A stretch of 64,000 nucleotides of DNA from WLND01 sp040398845 (GTDB lineage Bacteria; Actinomycetota; Actinomycetes; S36-B12). Below the pieces are notes generated by a model. That model did no database searches and was not told where the DNA came from. It worked only from the letters and a program-made list of their open reading frames with translations. A program made the position numbers and the translations under genes. The stretch spans positions 186,001-250,000 of the forward strand of contig JBBATH010000002.1 in assembly GCA_040398845.1 (NCBI GenBank). Reading direction: 5' to 3'. Within the stretch, counting starts at the first letter, position 1. The number at the start of each line of letters is the position of its first letter. Positions 1-9,564 of this stretch are shown here, piece after piece.

Positions 1-819
1 GACCGGCGCGGGGATGAGTTGCCCGCGGAGCTGGCCCGGCGCGAGGGCCGGCTGGCGGCGATCGGTAAGGCGAAGGCGGATCTGGAGGCTGAGCACGCCG
101 CGAAGGCCCGCGCGAAGGCTGAGTTGGACGCCGCCAAGCGCGGTGCGGACGAGGCCGAGCAGGTGGCCGCAGGTGAACAGGCGGCGGTCAGCGCGGTGGT
201 CCCACCGAAGGCGCAGCGCTCGTTCACCGACCCGGACGCGCGGATCATGAAAACCTCGGATGGGTCGTTCCACTACTGCTACAACGCCCAGACCGTGGTC
301 GATGAGGGCAGCCAGGTCATCTTGAGCACCAAGTTGGTGGCTTCCGGTGCGGACAGCCCGGAACTGCCGATGGCTTTGCAGGACCTCGCCGACTCACTCG
401 CCACCGCAGGGATCGAACAGTTGCCGCAGACGTTGCTGGCGGACGCCGGGTACTTCAGTGAGAGCAACGTCGCCGCGGTCATCGAGGCGGGGATCGATCC
501 GTTGATCGCGACGGGCCGCCAAAAGCATGGCGAGAAATCCCAGGCGGGGCCGCGTGGGCGGATACCGAAGGGTTTAACACCAAAGCAACGGATGGCCCGC
601 AAGTTGCACACCAAGAAGGGCCGCGCGGCCTACGCCCGCCGCAAAGCGATCGTGGAACCGGTCTTCGGGCAGATGAAAGTCGCCCAAGACGCCGGCAAGT
701 TACGACTACGAGGACTGGTCAATGCCCAAGGTGAATGGACCCTGCAGGCGTTCTGCCACAACCTTCGCAAACTCCGCAACAGTGGCTTCCACTGGGTCCC
801 CGCCGAGGTGTTCAGCTAG
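1..819 (+). CDS. IS1182-family transposase, C-terminal part (5' end outside window)
   Basis: The reading frame is open from base 1, so the gene enters from outside the window. The visible 272 residues are the catalytic half of a DDE transposase that would cut and rejoin the ends of its insertion sequence. Candidate catalytic residues are the Asp in NAQTVVDEG, the Asp in DAGYFSESN and the Glu in IVEPVFGQMK, followed by the IS1182-type ending HNLRKLRN. The first ~60 residues are Ala/Lys/Glu-rich and probably helical. No stop or frameshift interrupts this part. The right terminal inverted repeat was not identified; it should lie between the stop and about 960, where reading-frame evidence for the next gene begins. 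Confidence 0.85.
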   Translation, partial: DRRGDELPAELARREGRLAAIGKAKADLEAEHAAKARAKAELDAAKRGADEAEQVAAGEQAAVSAVVPPKAQRSFTDPDARIMKTSDGSFHYCYNAQTVVDEGSQVILSTKLVASGADSPELPMALQDLADSLATAGIEQLPQTLLADAGYFSESNVAAVIEAGIDPLIATGRQKHGEKSQAGPRGRIPKGLTPKQRMARKLHTKKGRAAYARRKAIVEPVFGQMKVAQDAGKLRLRGLVNAQGEWTLQAFCHNLRKLRNSGFHWVPAEVFS

Positions 820-1011
820 ACCCAGGGCATCACCTGAGCCCACGCAGGGACAGGGACCGAACCCCTCAGCGGTTACAGGGGAGGCAGACGCAGCCCAGCA
901 CCCAACACGGCCCTCAGCAGATCACCACGGTCTCGGGACGGCCCGACCGCCGTCGCGGGTCGTCTCAACCGTTACCGACACGGGGTCCTAGACGTCGCGC
1001 GACGCATCGCA

Positions 1012-2271
1012 TTGGAGAGTGCCGGCGAGGAACCACTCATCATTGATGCCCGACATCTCGACCTCGACCCCGACCGACTCAAGTCCACCATTGAGATCTG
1101 CGTCCGAGAAAGCGCGCTGAGCGCACGGGTGCTCGTCATAGATGTTCGTGCATGTGGCGTTGACACACCGGTTGTGGAGGTCCTGTCGACCTTCTTCAGC
1201 ATCGGAGTTCCAGCCGTAATCCTCGTCGATGGCCGGCGATCACTCGGTCCATGGGAGAGGCGCACGTTCTCCCTCGAACTTCCGAGCGTCCACCAGCGGC
1301 AGCAATGGTGGCGACTGCTGGCGCCGGATGCCGACCCCTCGCTTGCCCAGACTGCGACCCACCTCGAGCCTGACGACATCGCTGCCACCGTCACCGGCGC
1401 CGAATCTGCCGCCCTCCTGCGCGTGAGCGGCCAAGAGCGCCGCGCGCGGATCCAAACCGTGAAGCCGGCGCTCGTCCTTGCAGATGTCGTGCTTGAGCAA
1501 CGCCCGGCCCGCCAACTCCTTGCGTTGCGCGATCGCGTTCGTTATCGAACGCGGGTCCTCGATGAATGGGGCATGCGTCCCGGGGGTGCCCGCGGGCGCG
1601 GCGTCACAGCACTGTTCGCGGGTCCGTCCGGCACCGGAAAATCGATGTCAGCCGAGGCTCTCGCGGGGGAGCTCACTGTGCCGCTCTTCATCGTCGATCT
1701 CGCGAGCGTCGTCGACAAATACATCGGCGAGACCGAAAAGAACCTCGAGGAGGTCTTCAGGGCCGTCGAGAATGAGGACGGTGTGCTCCTCTTCGATGAG
1801 GCCGACGCTCTCTTCGGAAAGCGGTCAGACGTCTCTGATGCACGCGACCGTTACGCGAACATCGAGGTCGCTTACCTCCTGCAGCGAATCGAGGCTTTCG
1901 ATGGCCTCGCCATTCTCACGACAAACCTGCGGTCGAATCTCGATGATGCTTTTCAACGGCGCCTGGACATGATCGTCGAATTCCCCGAGCCCGATCAGGA
2001 GTCTCGACGAGAGATCTGGCGGGCGGCCCTTCATGGCCATGTCGAACTCCTCACCCCAGAGCACTGTGATGACCTTTCGATCCTCGACCTCACCGGTGGC
2101 TACATCCGGGCAGCGGTCATCTCGGCTGCCTATTCTGCGGCAGCGCACGAGTCACAAATCGAGCCGGAGCATGTGCTTCACGGGGCTCGCGAGGAGTGGC
2201 GTAAATCAGGGCGCCTCAACTTCCCCGAGAAAGCCTTCACCCACTGGCCAGCACTCTCAAACGACGATTGA
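1012..2271 (+). CDS. AAA+ ATPase, eCIS-associated type, probably 5'-truncated by the adjacent IS
   Basis: This encodes an AAA+ ATPase like those found in extracellular contractile injection system (eCIS/PVC) clusters. Walker A (GPSGTGKS) is near residue 204, Walker B (LLFDEADALFG) near residue 258, and RRLDMIVEF fits a sensor/arginine-finger region. Such ATPases are thought to remodel or recycle the injection particle, and I infer the same role here. The only available start is TTG at 1012 with no convincing ribosome site. The same frame stays open back to 838, and from about 955 it reads like continuing coding sequence (LNRYRHGVLDVARR just before the TTG). Family members are usually longer at the N-terminus. 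I infer that the IS1182 insertion removed the start. The gene ends one base before the DUF4255 gene on the other strand. Confidence 0.75.
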   Translation: MESAGEEPLIIDARHLDLDPDRLKSTIEICVRESALSARVLVIDVRACGVDTPVVEVLSTFFSIGVPAVILVDGRRSLGPWERRTFSLELPSVHQRQQWWRLLAPDADPSLAQTATHLEPDDIAATVTGAESAALLRVSGQERRARIQTVKPALVLADVVLEQRPARQLLALRDRVRYRTRVLDEWGMRPGGARGRGVTALFAGPSGTGKSMSAEALAGELTVPLFIVDLASVVDKYIGETEKNLEEVFRAVENEDGVLLFDEADALFGKRSDVSDARDRYANIEVAYLLQRIEAFDGLAILTTNLRSNLDDAFQRRLDMIVEFPEPDQESRREIWRAALHGHVELLTPEHCDDLSILDLTGGYIRAAVISAAYSAAAHESQIEPEHVLHGAREEWRKSGRLNFPEKAFTHWPALSNDD

Positions 2272-2272
2272 C

Positions 2273-2962
2273 CTAGGTTTCCTTGGCGCGCCGGTAACGG
2301 GTGCGCAGGCGCTGCTCGATCCCGTCCGACGCAGGCGGCTGGTTCGGGTCCGGGCCATGGATCTCCTCCACGACATCGCGGGGCATGTCCTGGAATACGA
2401 ACTTGGGAGGCACGGTCTGACGCGGGCCGGCCGGCGCCGGCAGGCCGGCCTGAATCACGGTCGACACGGTGATGGCGATGGTGGGCCGGTACTCGCCACC
2501 GACCGAGGTCCACAATTCGGTCGCAAGTCGCTCAGAGAACAGCAGGCCACCGACCCGGAGGATGGCTGGCCGACCACCCGCCGCGAGTGCGGCCAACGGT
2601 CCCGAGCAGAGTTCCTCCGGCAAATAATCCTGTCGTAGGAGCGCAAGGAGTGCCGCACTCAGCAGGGCATGGTCGTCCTCGGCTCGAGAGGTCCAAGCTG
2701 ACAGGGCATACGTGAACATGAAGGTCCGCTCTTGCGGGCGCCGCGCAATGACCAGACCCTCGTCATTGCGGGTCTCGATCATGTTCGCCGAGCGCTTCGA
2801 GGTGTCCTCGCGCACATCGTTCAGGAAGAGATTGAGCACCGGACCCGAGCGGCGAGCGGCCCAGTCCCTGTTCGGGGGGTCGAGGTCGACCTGCACCCGT
2901 TCCCCCGAGTAGGTCTGCCTCGACAGCAGACTCACAAGCGCGTTATCGACCTCTGTGATCAC
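2273..2962 (-). CDS. DUF4255 (Pvc16-like) protein
   Basis: The 229-residue protein matches the DUF4255/Pvc16_N pattern: N-terminal ITEVDNALVSLL, then PVLNLFLNDVRED and a mid-protein stretch on insurance of multiple small subunits (LSAALLALLRQDYLPEEL). In eCIS and phage-tail-like clusters this family sits next to the AAA+ ATPase and is probably a tail-terminator or cap protein. Here it converges tail-to-tail with the AAA+ gene with a one-base gap, so the two are no longer co-directional as in intact clusters. No sheath, tube, baseplate or toxin genes are visible. It is intact, with an ATG start, and has its own 74-bp upstream gap to the DUF885 gene. Confidence 0.75.
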   Translation of the reverse strand: MITEVDNALVSLLSRQTYSGERVQVDLDPPNRDWAARRSGPVLNLFLNDVREDTSKRSANMIETRNDEGLVIARRPQERTFMFTYALSAWTSRAEDDHALLSAALLALLRQDYLPEELCSGPLAALAAGGRPAILRVGGLLFSERLATELWTSVGGEYRPTIAITVSTVIQAGLPAPAGPRQTVPPKFVFQDMPRDVVEEIHGPDPNQPPASDGIEQRLRTRYRRAKET

Positions 2963-3036
2963 CGTAACATGCTAACCCCACAGATGCCCACGATGAACGA
3001 AGGTCGCACCGGATCAGCAAGGAACCGTCGTGACCG

Positions 3037-4674
3037 CTAGATCCCCAGCAGGGCTCGGAGGTGCCGTGGCGCGGGTGACCCCTGGCTCAGCATGAGGTCA
3101 TGAATCGCCCGATCGCTCCAGTCGGGGTGGAGGATCCGCAGGTCACCAGCGATGGTCCGCACGGCGAGATACCCGGTGAAGTAGGTCGGCAATTGTCCTG
3201 CGGTGAGCAGCGCCCTGCGCCACTTGCCCACTGCTTCCCCCTCCTCCTGAAATCCCTTGGTGCGCATGAGGTCGATCGCTTCCGGCTCCTCGAGATCACC
3301 TGCATGCACCCGGATGTCGAGGATCGTATTGATCGTCATTCGCGCCTGCATCTTCAGTTGCTGGAGACGCAATGCCAAGGAACCCTCGGCGGAGCCATCC
3401 GGCGAATACCCTCGGTCGAGCATGAGCTCCTCGGCGTACACAGCCCAACCTTCGACAAACACCCCGCTCATGCCAAGGCGTCGAACATCGGTCGAGCCAG
3501 CGAACCTCCTCGCATGCGCCAGTTGCAGCACATGGCCCGGGAACGCCTCGTGGATCGTGAGGTCGTGGAGTTGCACGGCGTTGTACTCACGATAGAAGGA
3601 TTCGACGCGCTCAGGTGACCAATCGGACGGAGTCGGCGACACCGCCACGAAGGTGGCGACGTTGCACTGCTCCAGTGGCCCCGGAGCGTCGCAGTAGGCC
3701 ACTGCGACTCCACGGTGGATCTCCGGCATCTCGATAATGCGCACGTCTGTCTCAGGAATCGAGACGAGGTCGTGCTCACGGACGAAGGCGAGCGACCTCT
3801 CCATTGCACCCTCAACGATCCCGAGCACGGTCGCATCGCTGGCGGTCGCTGTGCTCGCCACGCGCGCAAGTGCGCGTTCGACGACTCCGTCAGCCTCTGG
3901 GGACTCACCGAGATACTCCCCTGCGACCACGCGCATTCGTGCGCCGATTACCTCAAGGGACTCCTCCGCCTGCTCGAGAAGTTCAGGCGGCGTGACCGAA
4001 TCATCGAGGGAGTGCCACAGGACCGCCGAATACAGGCGCTCGCCAAGCCGCGGACTTCGATGAGCATCCGGCAGGCACTCAGTGAGCCACTCGACTAAAA
4101 TCGAAACCGCTGCGCTCGCTGATCGGACGAGCTCCTCATCACCAACGAGCTCCGCTACCTGGCCCTCGATGAGCGCGATTGCACCGGAGAGCTGAGCGAT
4201 AGCGGTCTCGACATGGAAGCGCGGCATCGCCTTCAACTCGGCACGCGCATCATCCATGAACCGTGGGACCTCGGCCAGCCTGCCCCGGAGGCTCTCGGCA
4301 CGCACCTCGGTCGGCGCGAAGTCGCGGATGAGTAGCAGGTGAAGTGCCGTGCCGGGATTCCAGATCATCGGATTCCAGGTCGTTGCTCGGAGTTCGGTGA
4401 TCTCGAAGTGGATGCGCAGGAGTTGAGCTCGCAGGATGTCGAGATCAACGAGGTCATCGGGATCGAGTTCGAGGTCGTCCAGCGCGTCGAGGTCGGTCAG
4501 CCAATCTTCAATCCGTATCCGACATTGCGTGAGGTGTGACGTAGAGAAGTCCGGAAGCATGCCGTCGAATCGATGCTCGCCAAGCCAGGTGGCCGCAACC
4601 GGCTCCCAGGACAGCAGTTCCTCAACGACAGCGCCGGCAAGAGCCCGGAACTGCGCCGTCGCTGACTCACTCAT
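3037..4674 (-). CDS. DUF885 family zinc carboxypeptidase-like protein
   Basis: The 545-residue protein belongs to DUF885, a family related to thermostable zinc carboxypeptidases. The zinc-binding signature HEAFPGH lies near residue 374. The helical N-terminal half and the segment VEGWAVYAEELM near residue 410, whose Glu is the likely third zinc ligand, are typical. It has no signal peptide or membrane segment, so it is probably cytoplasmic. The start chosen is ATG at 4672–4674 (MSES), which overlaps the end of mazG by 8 bases, so the two genes are translationally coupled. The substrate is unknown; a dipeptidase or carboxypeptidase role is inferred from the family only. Confidence 0.85.
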   Translation of the reverse strand: MSESATAQFRALAGAVVEELLSWEPVAATWLGEHRFDGMLPDFSTSHLTQCRIRIEDWLTDLDALDDLELDPDDLVDLDILRAQLLRIHFEITELRATTWNPMIWNPGTALHLLLIRDFAPTEVRAESLRGRLAEVPRFMDDARAELKAMPRFHVETAIAQLSGAIALIEGQVAELVGDEELVRSASAAVSILVEWLTECLPDAHRSPRLGERLYSAVLWHSLDDSVTPPELLEQAEESLEVIGARMRVVAGEYLGESPEADGVVERALARVASTATASDATVLGIVEGAMERSLAFVREHDLVSIPETDVRIIEMPEIHRGVAVAYCDAPGPLEQCNVATFVAVSPTPSDWSPERVESFYREYNAVQLHDLTIHEAFPGHVLQLAHARRFAGSTDVRRLGMSGVFVEGWAVYAEELMLDRGYSPDGSAEGSLALRLQQLKMQARMTINTILDIRVHAGDLEEPEAIDLMRTKGFQEEGEAVGKWRRALLTAGQLPTYFTGYLAVRTIAGDLRILHPDWSDRAIHDLMLSQGSPAPRHLRALLGI

Positions 4675-5353
4675 CGCGGCCCTCGAGTGCCCGGATCGCG
4701 CCAATTCGGCGCCGGGTGGCGCCGCGCAGGGCTGCTTCCGCGTCCCAGCCCTCATCACGTCCGATCGCAACGAGCGCGAGGAGGAGATCACCGAAGCCGG
4801 CCTCGTCGCGAATGTCTTGGACCGCCGCACGGGCGGGCTCCAAGCGGGGCGACCCACCACCGGCCTCGACGAACGCAGCTGATCTGGCGAGGACCTTCGA
4901 AGCAAGGACGAGGGCCGGGAGCTGCATCGGAATCCCATCGGTGACCGAGGAGCGTCCCTTCTCCACAGCCTTGCGCGCGTGCCAGTTTGCCTCAACCTCT
5001 TCGGCTGTACCGGCCACCTCACCCGCGAAGACATGCGGATGCCGCGCGACGAGTTTCGCGACGATCCCCGCTGCCACGTCGTCAATATCCCAGGGCTCCA
5101 GGGGATCCTCCTGCGCCATTCGCGCGTGGAACACCACCTGCAACAGCAGATCACCGAGTTCCTCGCGAAGACCTGCCCGGTCATCGGTCTCGATAGCCTC
5201 GACGGTCTCGTAGGTCTCTTCGACGAGGTATTCGACGAGGCTGCGGTGAGTCTGGCGGGCATCCCACGGGCAACCGCCCGGCGAACGCAATCGGTCCATG
5301 ACCGCCACGAGGTCGAGGAACGCGTGTCCAGGCTGGACCGCAATGTCTGCCAC
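4667..5353 (-). CDS. mazG: MazG nucleoside triphosphate pyrophosphohydrolase
   Basis: MazG hydrolyses (deoxy)nucleoside triphosphates to monophosphates and pyrophosphate, a house-cleaning activity. The N-terminal MazG domain carries GGCPWDARQTHRSL, then the metal-binding EETYETVEAIE (EExxE) and ELGDLLLQVVFHARMA with its ExxD-type ligands. A second, weaker helical half follows (FGDLLLALVAIGRDEG). At 228 residues it is in the range of actinobacterial MazG. It lies downstream of mfd and a lipoprotein gene, as in other actinobacteria, and overlaps the next gene by 8 bases. Confidence 0.92.
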   Translation of the reverse strand: MADIAVQPGHAFLDLVAVMDRLRSPGGCPWDARQTHRSLVEYLVEETYETVEAIETDDRAGLREELGDLLLQVVFHARMAQEDPLEPWDIDDVAAGIVAKLVARHPHVFAGEVAGTAEEVEANWHARKAVEKGRSSVTDGIPMQLPALVLASKVLARSAAFVEAGGGSPRLEPARAAVQDIRDEAGFGDLLLALVAIGRDEGWDAEAALRGATRRRIGAIRALEGRDE

Positions 5354-5395
5354 GTCTCGCGCTCCTGTCTCTACCGTCGGCGCCCGCGCCGGCGA

Positions 5396-5995
5396 CTATT
5401 CAGCCGGTGGGGATGACAGATCGTCAGGCGTCGGCCCAACCTGCAAGGTGGCGGCATCCCACGTTCCGTAACGGGGGCTCACCTCGGTCTTGAGTAGTTC
5501 GCTGAGGACGGCAATTGCCTTCACCACAGCTTGCCCTTGCACCTCGGTATCAGCATCGGGCGCGAGCTGTAGGCCAATCGCGTTCGCCTGGAGATTCAAG
5601 GCGATGATGCCGGGAATCTGGCTCGGGGCAATGCCCTGCTCAAGGAAGATTTTCTCGACCTCTGCGCGGCCGCCTTCCTGGGTGTCATATTCAGTCAGCT
5701 GGGTGTCGATCTGGCCCTGGGTGACCTCGATCCCCGCCGAGGTCGCCAGCATGTCGACGAGTTCACTCTTCACCATCCGATCGAGGGTCTGGGCGGTGAG
5801 CGCAGCGTCAGCGGTGTCGAGCCCCTTGCCCTGGGCGGCGAGCACCGCCTGTACCTGCGTAGTGAGCGCCGTCTCTGAAATCCTCGTATCGCCGAGCACA
5901 GCTGCCGCTCCCGGGGTCGGAGAGGTGCACCCGGCGATTGCGAGTGTTACGAGGGCGACCACGGCGGCGAGCCTGGGCAGATGGATGCTGTTCAC
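5396..5995 (-). CDS. SurA N-terminal-like lipoprotein
   Basis: The 199-residue protein starts at GTG 5993–5995, overlapping the mfd stop as GTGA, which signals translational coupling. An N-terminal signal sequence ends in the lipobox LAIAGC, so the protein is probably lipid-anchored outside the membrane after signal peptidase II cleavage. The helical body (VLGDTRISETALTTQ, then a run of amphipathic helices) resembles the SurA/peptidyl-prolyl isomerase N-terminal chaperone domain without a rotamase domain. Such genes often lie between mfd and mazG in actinobacteria. A chaperone role for exported proteins is inferred. An upstream in-frame start inside mfd (6070) is less likely because it would bury the signal peptide. 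Confidence 0.8.
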   Translation of the reverse strand: MNSIHLPRLAAVVALVTLAIAGCTSPTPGAAAVLGDTRISETALTTQVQAVLAAQGKGLDTADAALTAQTLDRMVKSELVDMLATSAGIEVTQGQIDTQLTEYDTQEGGRAEVEKIFLEQGIAPSQIPGIIALNLQANAIGLQLAPDADTEVQGQAVVKAIAVLSELLKTEVSPRYGTWDAATLQVGPTPDDLSSPPAE

Positions 5996-8900
5996 GATGG
6001 CTCCTGGGCATTCGTAGTCGTCAGTGCTCGCGGCGGTGGGAGGACGACGCGAATGAAATCTGCCGCCCATTCCAGCAACTCGGTGTCGACGACCGGTTGG
6101 CCGCCCATGAGCGCGGTTGTTGGTCTCGGCACCATGATGGTACGGACTGCCGCCTTGATGAGCGTGCGCGGGTGTAGCCGGGTCAGTCGCATCTGCCCGG
6201 ACTCCGGTAGCTCCACAGGGTGGAACCTGATAAACGACCCCTGGGCATTGACCTCGGTGAGCCCCGCCAAGCGGGCCAGCACGCGGAATCTGGCCACGGC
6301 AAGGAGCGAGACCACCGGATCGGGAAGGGATCCGTAGCGGTCGGTGAGCTCTGCGGAAACTTCATCAACCGCGGTATCAGTGGCAGCGTCGGCGAGTCGC
6401 TTATAGGCCTCAAGGCGCAGCCGCTCGTGCGGGATGAATTCATGGGGGATGTGGGCATTGATGGGCAGTTCCACCTTGACGTCGGCGAACGTCTGCTCGG
6501 TTTCTCCCTTGTGTTCAGCGAGGGCCTCACCGACGAGCCGGACATAGAGGTCAAACCCGACATCGGCGATATGACCACTTTGCTCGCCGCCGAGGAGATT
6601 GCCGGCCCCACGGATCTCGAGGTCCTTCAGCGCGATGCGCATGCCCGAACCCAGATCGGTGTGCTGGGCAATCGTCGCCAACCGCTCGTGAGCCGTTTCG
6701 GTCAAGGGTCGCTGCGGGTCGTACAGGAAGTACGCGTAGGCCCGCTCACGGCCTCGGCCCACCCGACCCCGGAGTTGATGGAGCTGACTGAGGCCGAAGT
6801 TGTCCGCTCTGTCGACGATGAGCGTGTTCGCGTTCGGGATGTCAATACCCGATTCAACAATGGTCGTGCAGACGAGGACATCGATCTTCTTGTCCCAGAA
6901 GTCGACGATGACCTGCTCGAGTGGCCCCTCCCCCATCTGTCCGTGCGCCACAGAAATGCCCGCCTCGGGCACGAGATCCCGCAATCGCGACGCAACTCGG
7001 TCGATCGACTCAACCCGGTTATGGACGAAGAACACCTGCCCGTCCCTGAGCAGCTCCCGGCGAATGGCCGCGGTGATCTGCTTGTCGTCATAGGGCCCAA
7101 CGAAGGTGAGCACTGGATGCCGCTCCTCCGGTGGGGTCTGAATGACCGACATCTCGCGGATACCGGTCACCGCCATTTCGAGGGTGCGGGGGATCGGCGT
7201 CGCCGACATCGCGAGGACATCAACATTCGTCCGCAGCGCCTTGAGGTGCTCCTTGTGCTCGACCCCGAATCGCTGTTCCTCATCGAGGATGACGAGGCCG
7301 AGGTCCTTGAAGCGCACGCCGGCGGTGATCAGGCGGTGCGTGCCGATGACGACGTCGACGGTGCCGTCGCCAATGCCCGCGAGCACCTCCTTGGACTCCT
7401 TGTCGGTGTTGAATCTCGAGAGTGCTGCAAGACGGATCGGGAAGGGACCGAACCGCTCAGAGAAGGTCGAGAAGTGCTGCTGCACCAACAAGGTTGTCGG
7501 CACGAGGATCGCCACCTGCTTACCGTCCTGCACCGCCTTGAAGGCAGCCCGTACCGCGATCTCAGTCTTGCCGTAGCCGACATCGCCGCAGATGAGGCGG
7601 TCCATCGGGACCTGCTCCTCCATATCGCGCTTGACCTCGTCAATGCAGAGCAGTTGGTCGGGGGTCTCGACGTAGGCGAAGGCGTCCTCGAGTTCGTGCT
7701 GCCACGGCGTGTCAGGGGAGAATGCGAATCCCTTCGTTGCCTGACGGGCGGCATACAGGCGAATGAGCTCCCCCGCGATCTGCTTCACCGCCTTGCGAGC
7801 CCGGCCCTTCGCCTTCTGCCAATCCGCGCCGCCGAGCCGATGGACCGCTGGGGACTCACCCCCCACGTAGCGCGACACGAGATCAAGTTGGTCGGTGGGA
7901 ACGAAGAGCCGGTCCGCGGGCTGACCGCGCTTGCTCGATGCATATTCCAAGACGAGGTACTCGCGGGTGGCCCCGGCTACCTCGCGCTGAACCATCTCGA
8001 TGTACCGCCCGACACCGTGCTGCTCATGCACGACATAGTCACCCGCCTCCAAGGAGAGCGGGTCGATTGTCCTCCGGCGCCGCGACGGCATCTTGCGCAT
8101 GTCTTTCATCGATGCCCGCTGCCCGAGGATGTCCTGCTCGGTGATGACGCAGAGCCCTATCCCCGGCAGTCGGAACCCCATCGAGATCCGAGCGGTCGAC
8201 ACGGTGACGATCCCCGGCGCCGGCGCATCCGACATGTCGTCGACGAGGCGGCCCGCGATGTCCTCTCCGGCGAGGGTCTCCGCGAATCGCTCAGCGGATC
8301 CATGTCCCTCGCAAAGAAGGACGACGCGCTCGCCCGCCCTGGCCCAGGCGGCGATATCGGTGAGTGATGCCGTGGCGTCGCCCCGGTAGGACTCCAAGGC
8401 CGTACCGCCGAGATCGATGATGGGCGCATCATGTGCTTCAGCATCGACCGTGAGCGGGGTTATCTCCCACCACTGCCGATTCGTCCGCAAGCTGGTCGCA
8501 CGGATGTCATCGATCGACAGATAGCTCGAGCCCGACAGGTCGATTGGGGTTTGATTGCCGACAGCGGCGTTATGCCACGAGGCGGCAAGGAACTCCTCTG
8601 CAGTACGAACGAGATCGTGGGAACGGCTCCGGATCCTTTCGGGGTCAAGGACGATGACGCTCGCATCCGTCGGCATCATCTCAAGCAGGGTCGTCATCCC
8701 GTCAGCGAGGACCGGGGTGAGCGCTTCCATCCCCTCGACACAGATGCCCTGCGCGAGCTGATCGCACATGTCCGAGAGCACCGGAACGCCCTCTGCCAGC
8801 CGCCGAGCCCGCTCGCGAACCACCGGAGTGAGGAGCAGTTCGCGGACCGGGGTTGCGAACACCCCATCGGGCGCGAGTTCGAGCGACCGCTGGTCCGTGA

Positions 8901-9564
8901 CAGCGAAACTGCGGATCTCCTCGACCGAGTCCCCCCAGAACTCCACCCGCAGGGGATGCTCGTCAGTCGGTGGAAAGAGATCGAGAATTCCGCCGCGCAC
9001 CGCGAGTTGGCCGCGCCGCTCAACGAGATCGACACGCTCATAACCCATGTCGACGAGACGTCGGACGGTCAATGTGAGGTCGGCTGACGAGTCGGCCGTC
9101 AGTCGAACCGGCTCGACATCACCGAGCCCGGCGGCCATCGGCTGGAGGACAGCCCGGATGGATGCCACAACGACATCCACCGGAGGCACGAGCGGGTCCG
9201 AGGCTTCAGGGTGAGCGAGTCGGCGCAGGATGGCGACCCGCCGGCCGACCGTGTCGGACGAGGGGGAAAGTCGCTCATGCGGCAGGGTTTCCCAGGATGG
9301 GAACACGGCGACATGCTGGCCGGGAAGGAGTGCGCGCAGGCTCGCCGCGATGTCCTCGGCCTCACGCCCTGTCGCCGCGATGATCAGCAGGGGCGACTCG
9401 GCGCCGATCGGCGACGGGGCTGCGAGTGCCGCTGCGACGAATGGCTGAAGGGCGGTCGGGGCTACGACCAACGCGGAGCGCATGCCCGGCCGGCCGGCAA
9501 CCTCAGCGATCTCACGGAACGCAGTCGCGTCGACGACAGCGCCCAAAAGCCCTGCGAGACTCAC
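5992..9564 (-). CDS. mfd: Transcription-repair coupling factor Mfd
   Basis: Mfd pushes stalled RNA polymerase off damaged DNA and recruits UvrA. The 1190-residue protein shows the full architecture: a UvrB-like N-terminal module, the RNA-polymerase-interacting domain around residue 500 (VVHEQHGVGRYIEM), RecG-like translocase motifs with Walker A (GDVGYGKTE) near residue 655, DEEQ (ILDEEQRFG), motif VI (QLRGRVGRGRERAYAYF), and the C-terminal TRCF domain (VELPINAHIPHEFI). No frameshift is seen. It overlaps the upstream phosphatase gene by 4 bases and the downstream lipoprotein gene by 3–4 bases, consistent with one operon. The large open frame on the opposite strand is a shadow. Confidence 0.97.
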   Translation of the reverse strand: MSLAGLLGAVVDATAFREIAEVAGRPGMRSALVVAPTALQPFVAAALAAPSPIGAESPLLIIAATGREAEDIAASLRALLPGQHVAVFPSWETLPHERLSPSSDTVGRRVAILRRLAHPEASDPLVPPVDVVVASIRAVLQPMAAGLGDVEPVRLTADSSADLTLTVRRLVDMGYERVDLVERRGQLAVRGGILDLFPPTDEHPLRVEFWGDSVEEIRSFAVTDQRSLELAPDGVFATPVRELLLTPVVRERARRLAEGVPVLSDMCDQLAQGICVEGMEALTPVLADGMTTLLEMMPTDASVIVLDPERIRSRSHDLVRTAEEFLAASWHNAAVGNQTPIDLSGSSYLSIDDIRATSLRTNRQWWEITPLTVDAEAHDAPIIDLGGTALESYRGDATASLTDIAAWARAGERVVLLCEGHGSAERFAETLAGEDIAGRLVDDMSDAPAPGIVTVSTARISMGFRLPGIGLCVITEQDILGQRASMKDMRKMPSRRRRTIDPLSLEAGDYVVHEQHGVGRYIEMVQREVAGATREYLVLEYASSKRGQPADRLFVPTDQLDLVSRYVGGESPAVHRLGGADWQKAKGRARKAVKQIAGELIRLYAARQATKGFAFSPDTPWQHELEDAFAYVETPDQLLCIDEVKRDMEEQVPMDRLICGDVGYGKTEIAVRAAFKAVQDGKQVAILVPTTLLVQQHFSTFSERFGPFPIRLAALSRFNTDKESKEVLAGIGDGTVDVVIGTHRLITAGVRFKDLGLVILDEEQRFGVEHKEHLKALRTNVDVLAMSATPIPRTLEMAVTGIREMSVIQTPPEERHPVLTFVGPYDDKQITAAIRRELLRDGQVFFVHNRVESIDRVASRLRDLVPEAGISVAHGQMGEGPLEQVIVDFWDKKIDVLVCTTIVESGIDIPNANTLIVDRADNFGLSQLHQLRGRVGRGRERAYAYFLYDPQRPLTETAHERLATIAQHTDLGSGMRIALKDLEIRGAGNLLGGEQSGHIADVGFDLYVRLVGEALAEHKGETEQTFADVKVELPINAHIPHEFIPHERLRLEAYKRLADAATDTAVDEVSAELTDRYGSLPDPVVSLLAVARFRVLARLAGLTEVNAQGSFIRFHPVELPESGQMRLTRLHPRTLIKAAVRTIMVPRPTTALMGGQPVVDTELLEWAADFIRVVLPPPRALTTTNAQEPS

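Noticed and set aside
6220..8367. 715-codon plus-strand frame opposite mfd
   Set aside because: Shadow of mfd; composition is unnatural and mfd motifs are complete on the other strand.
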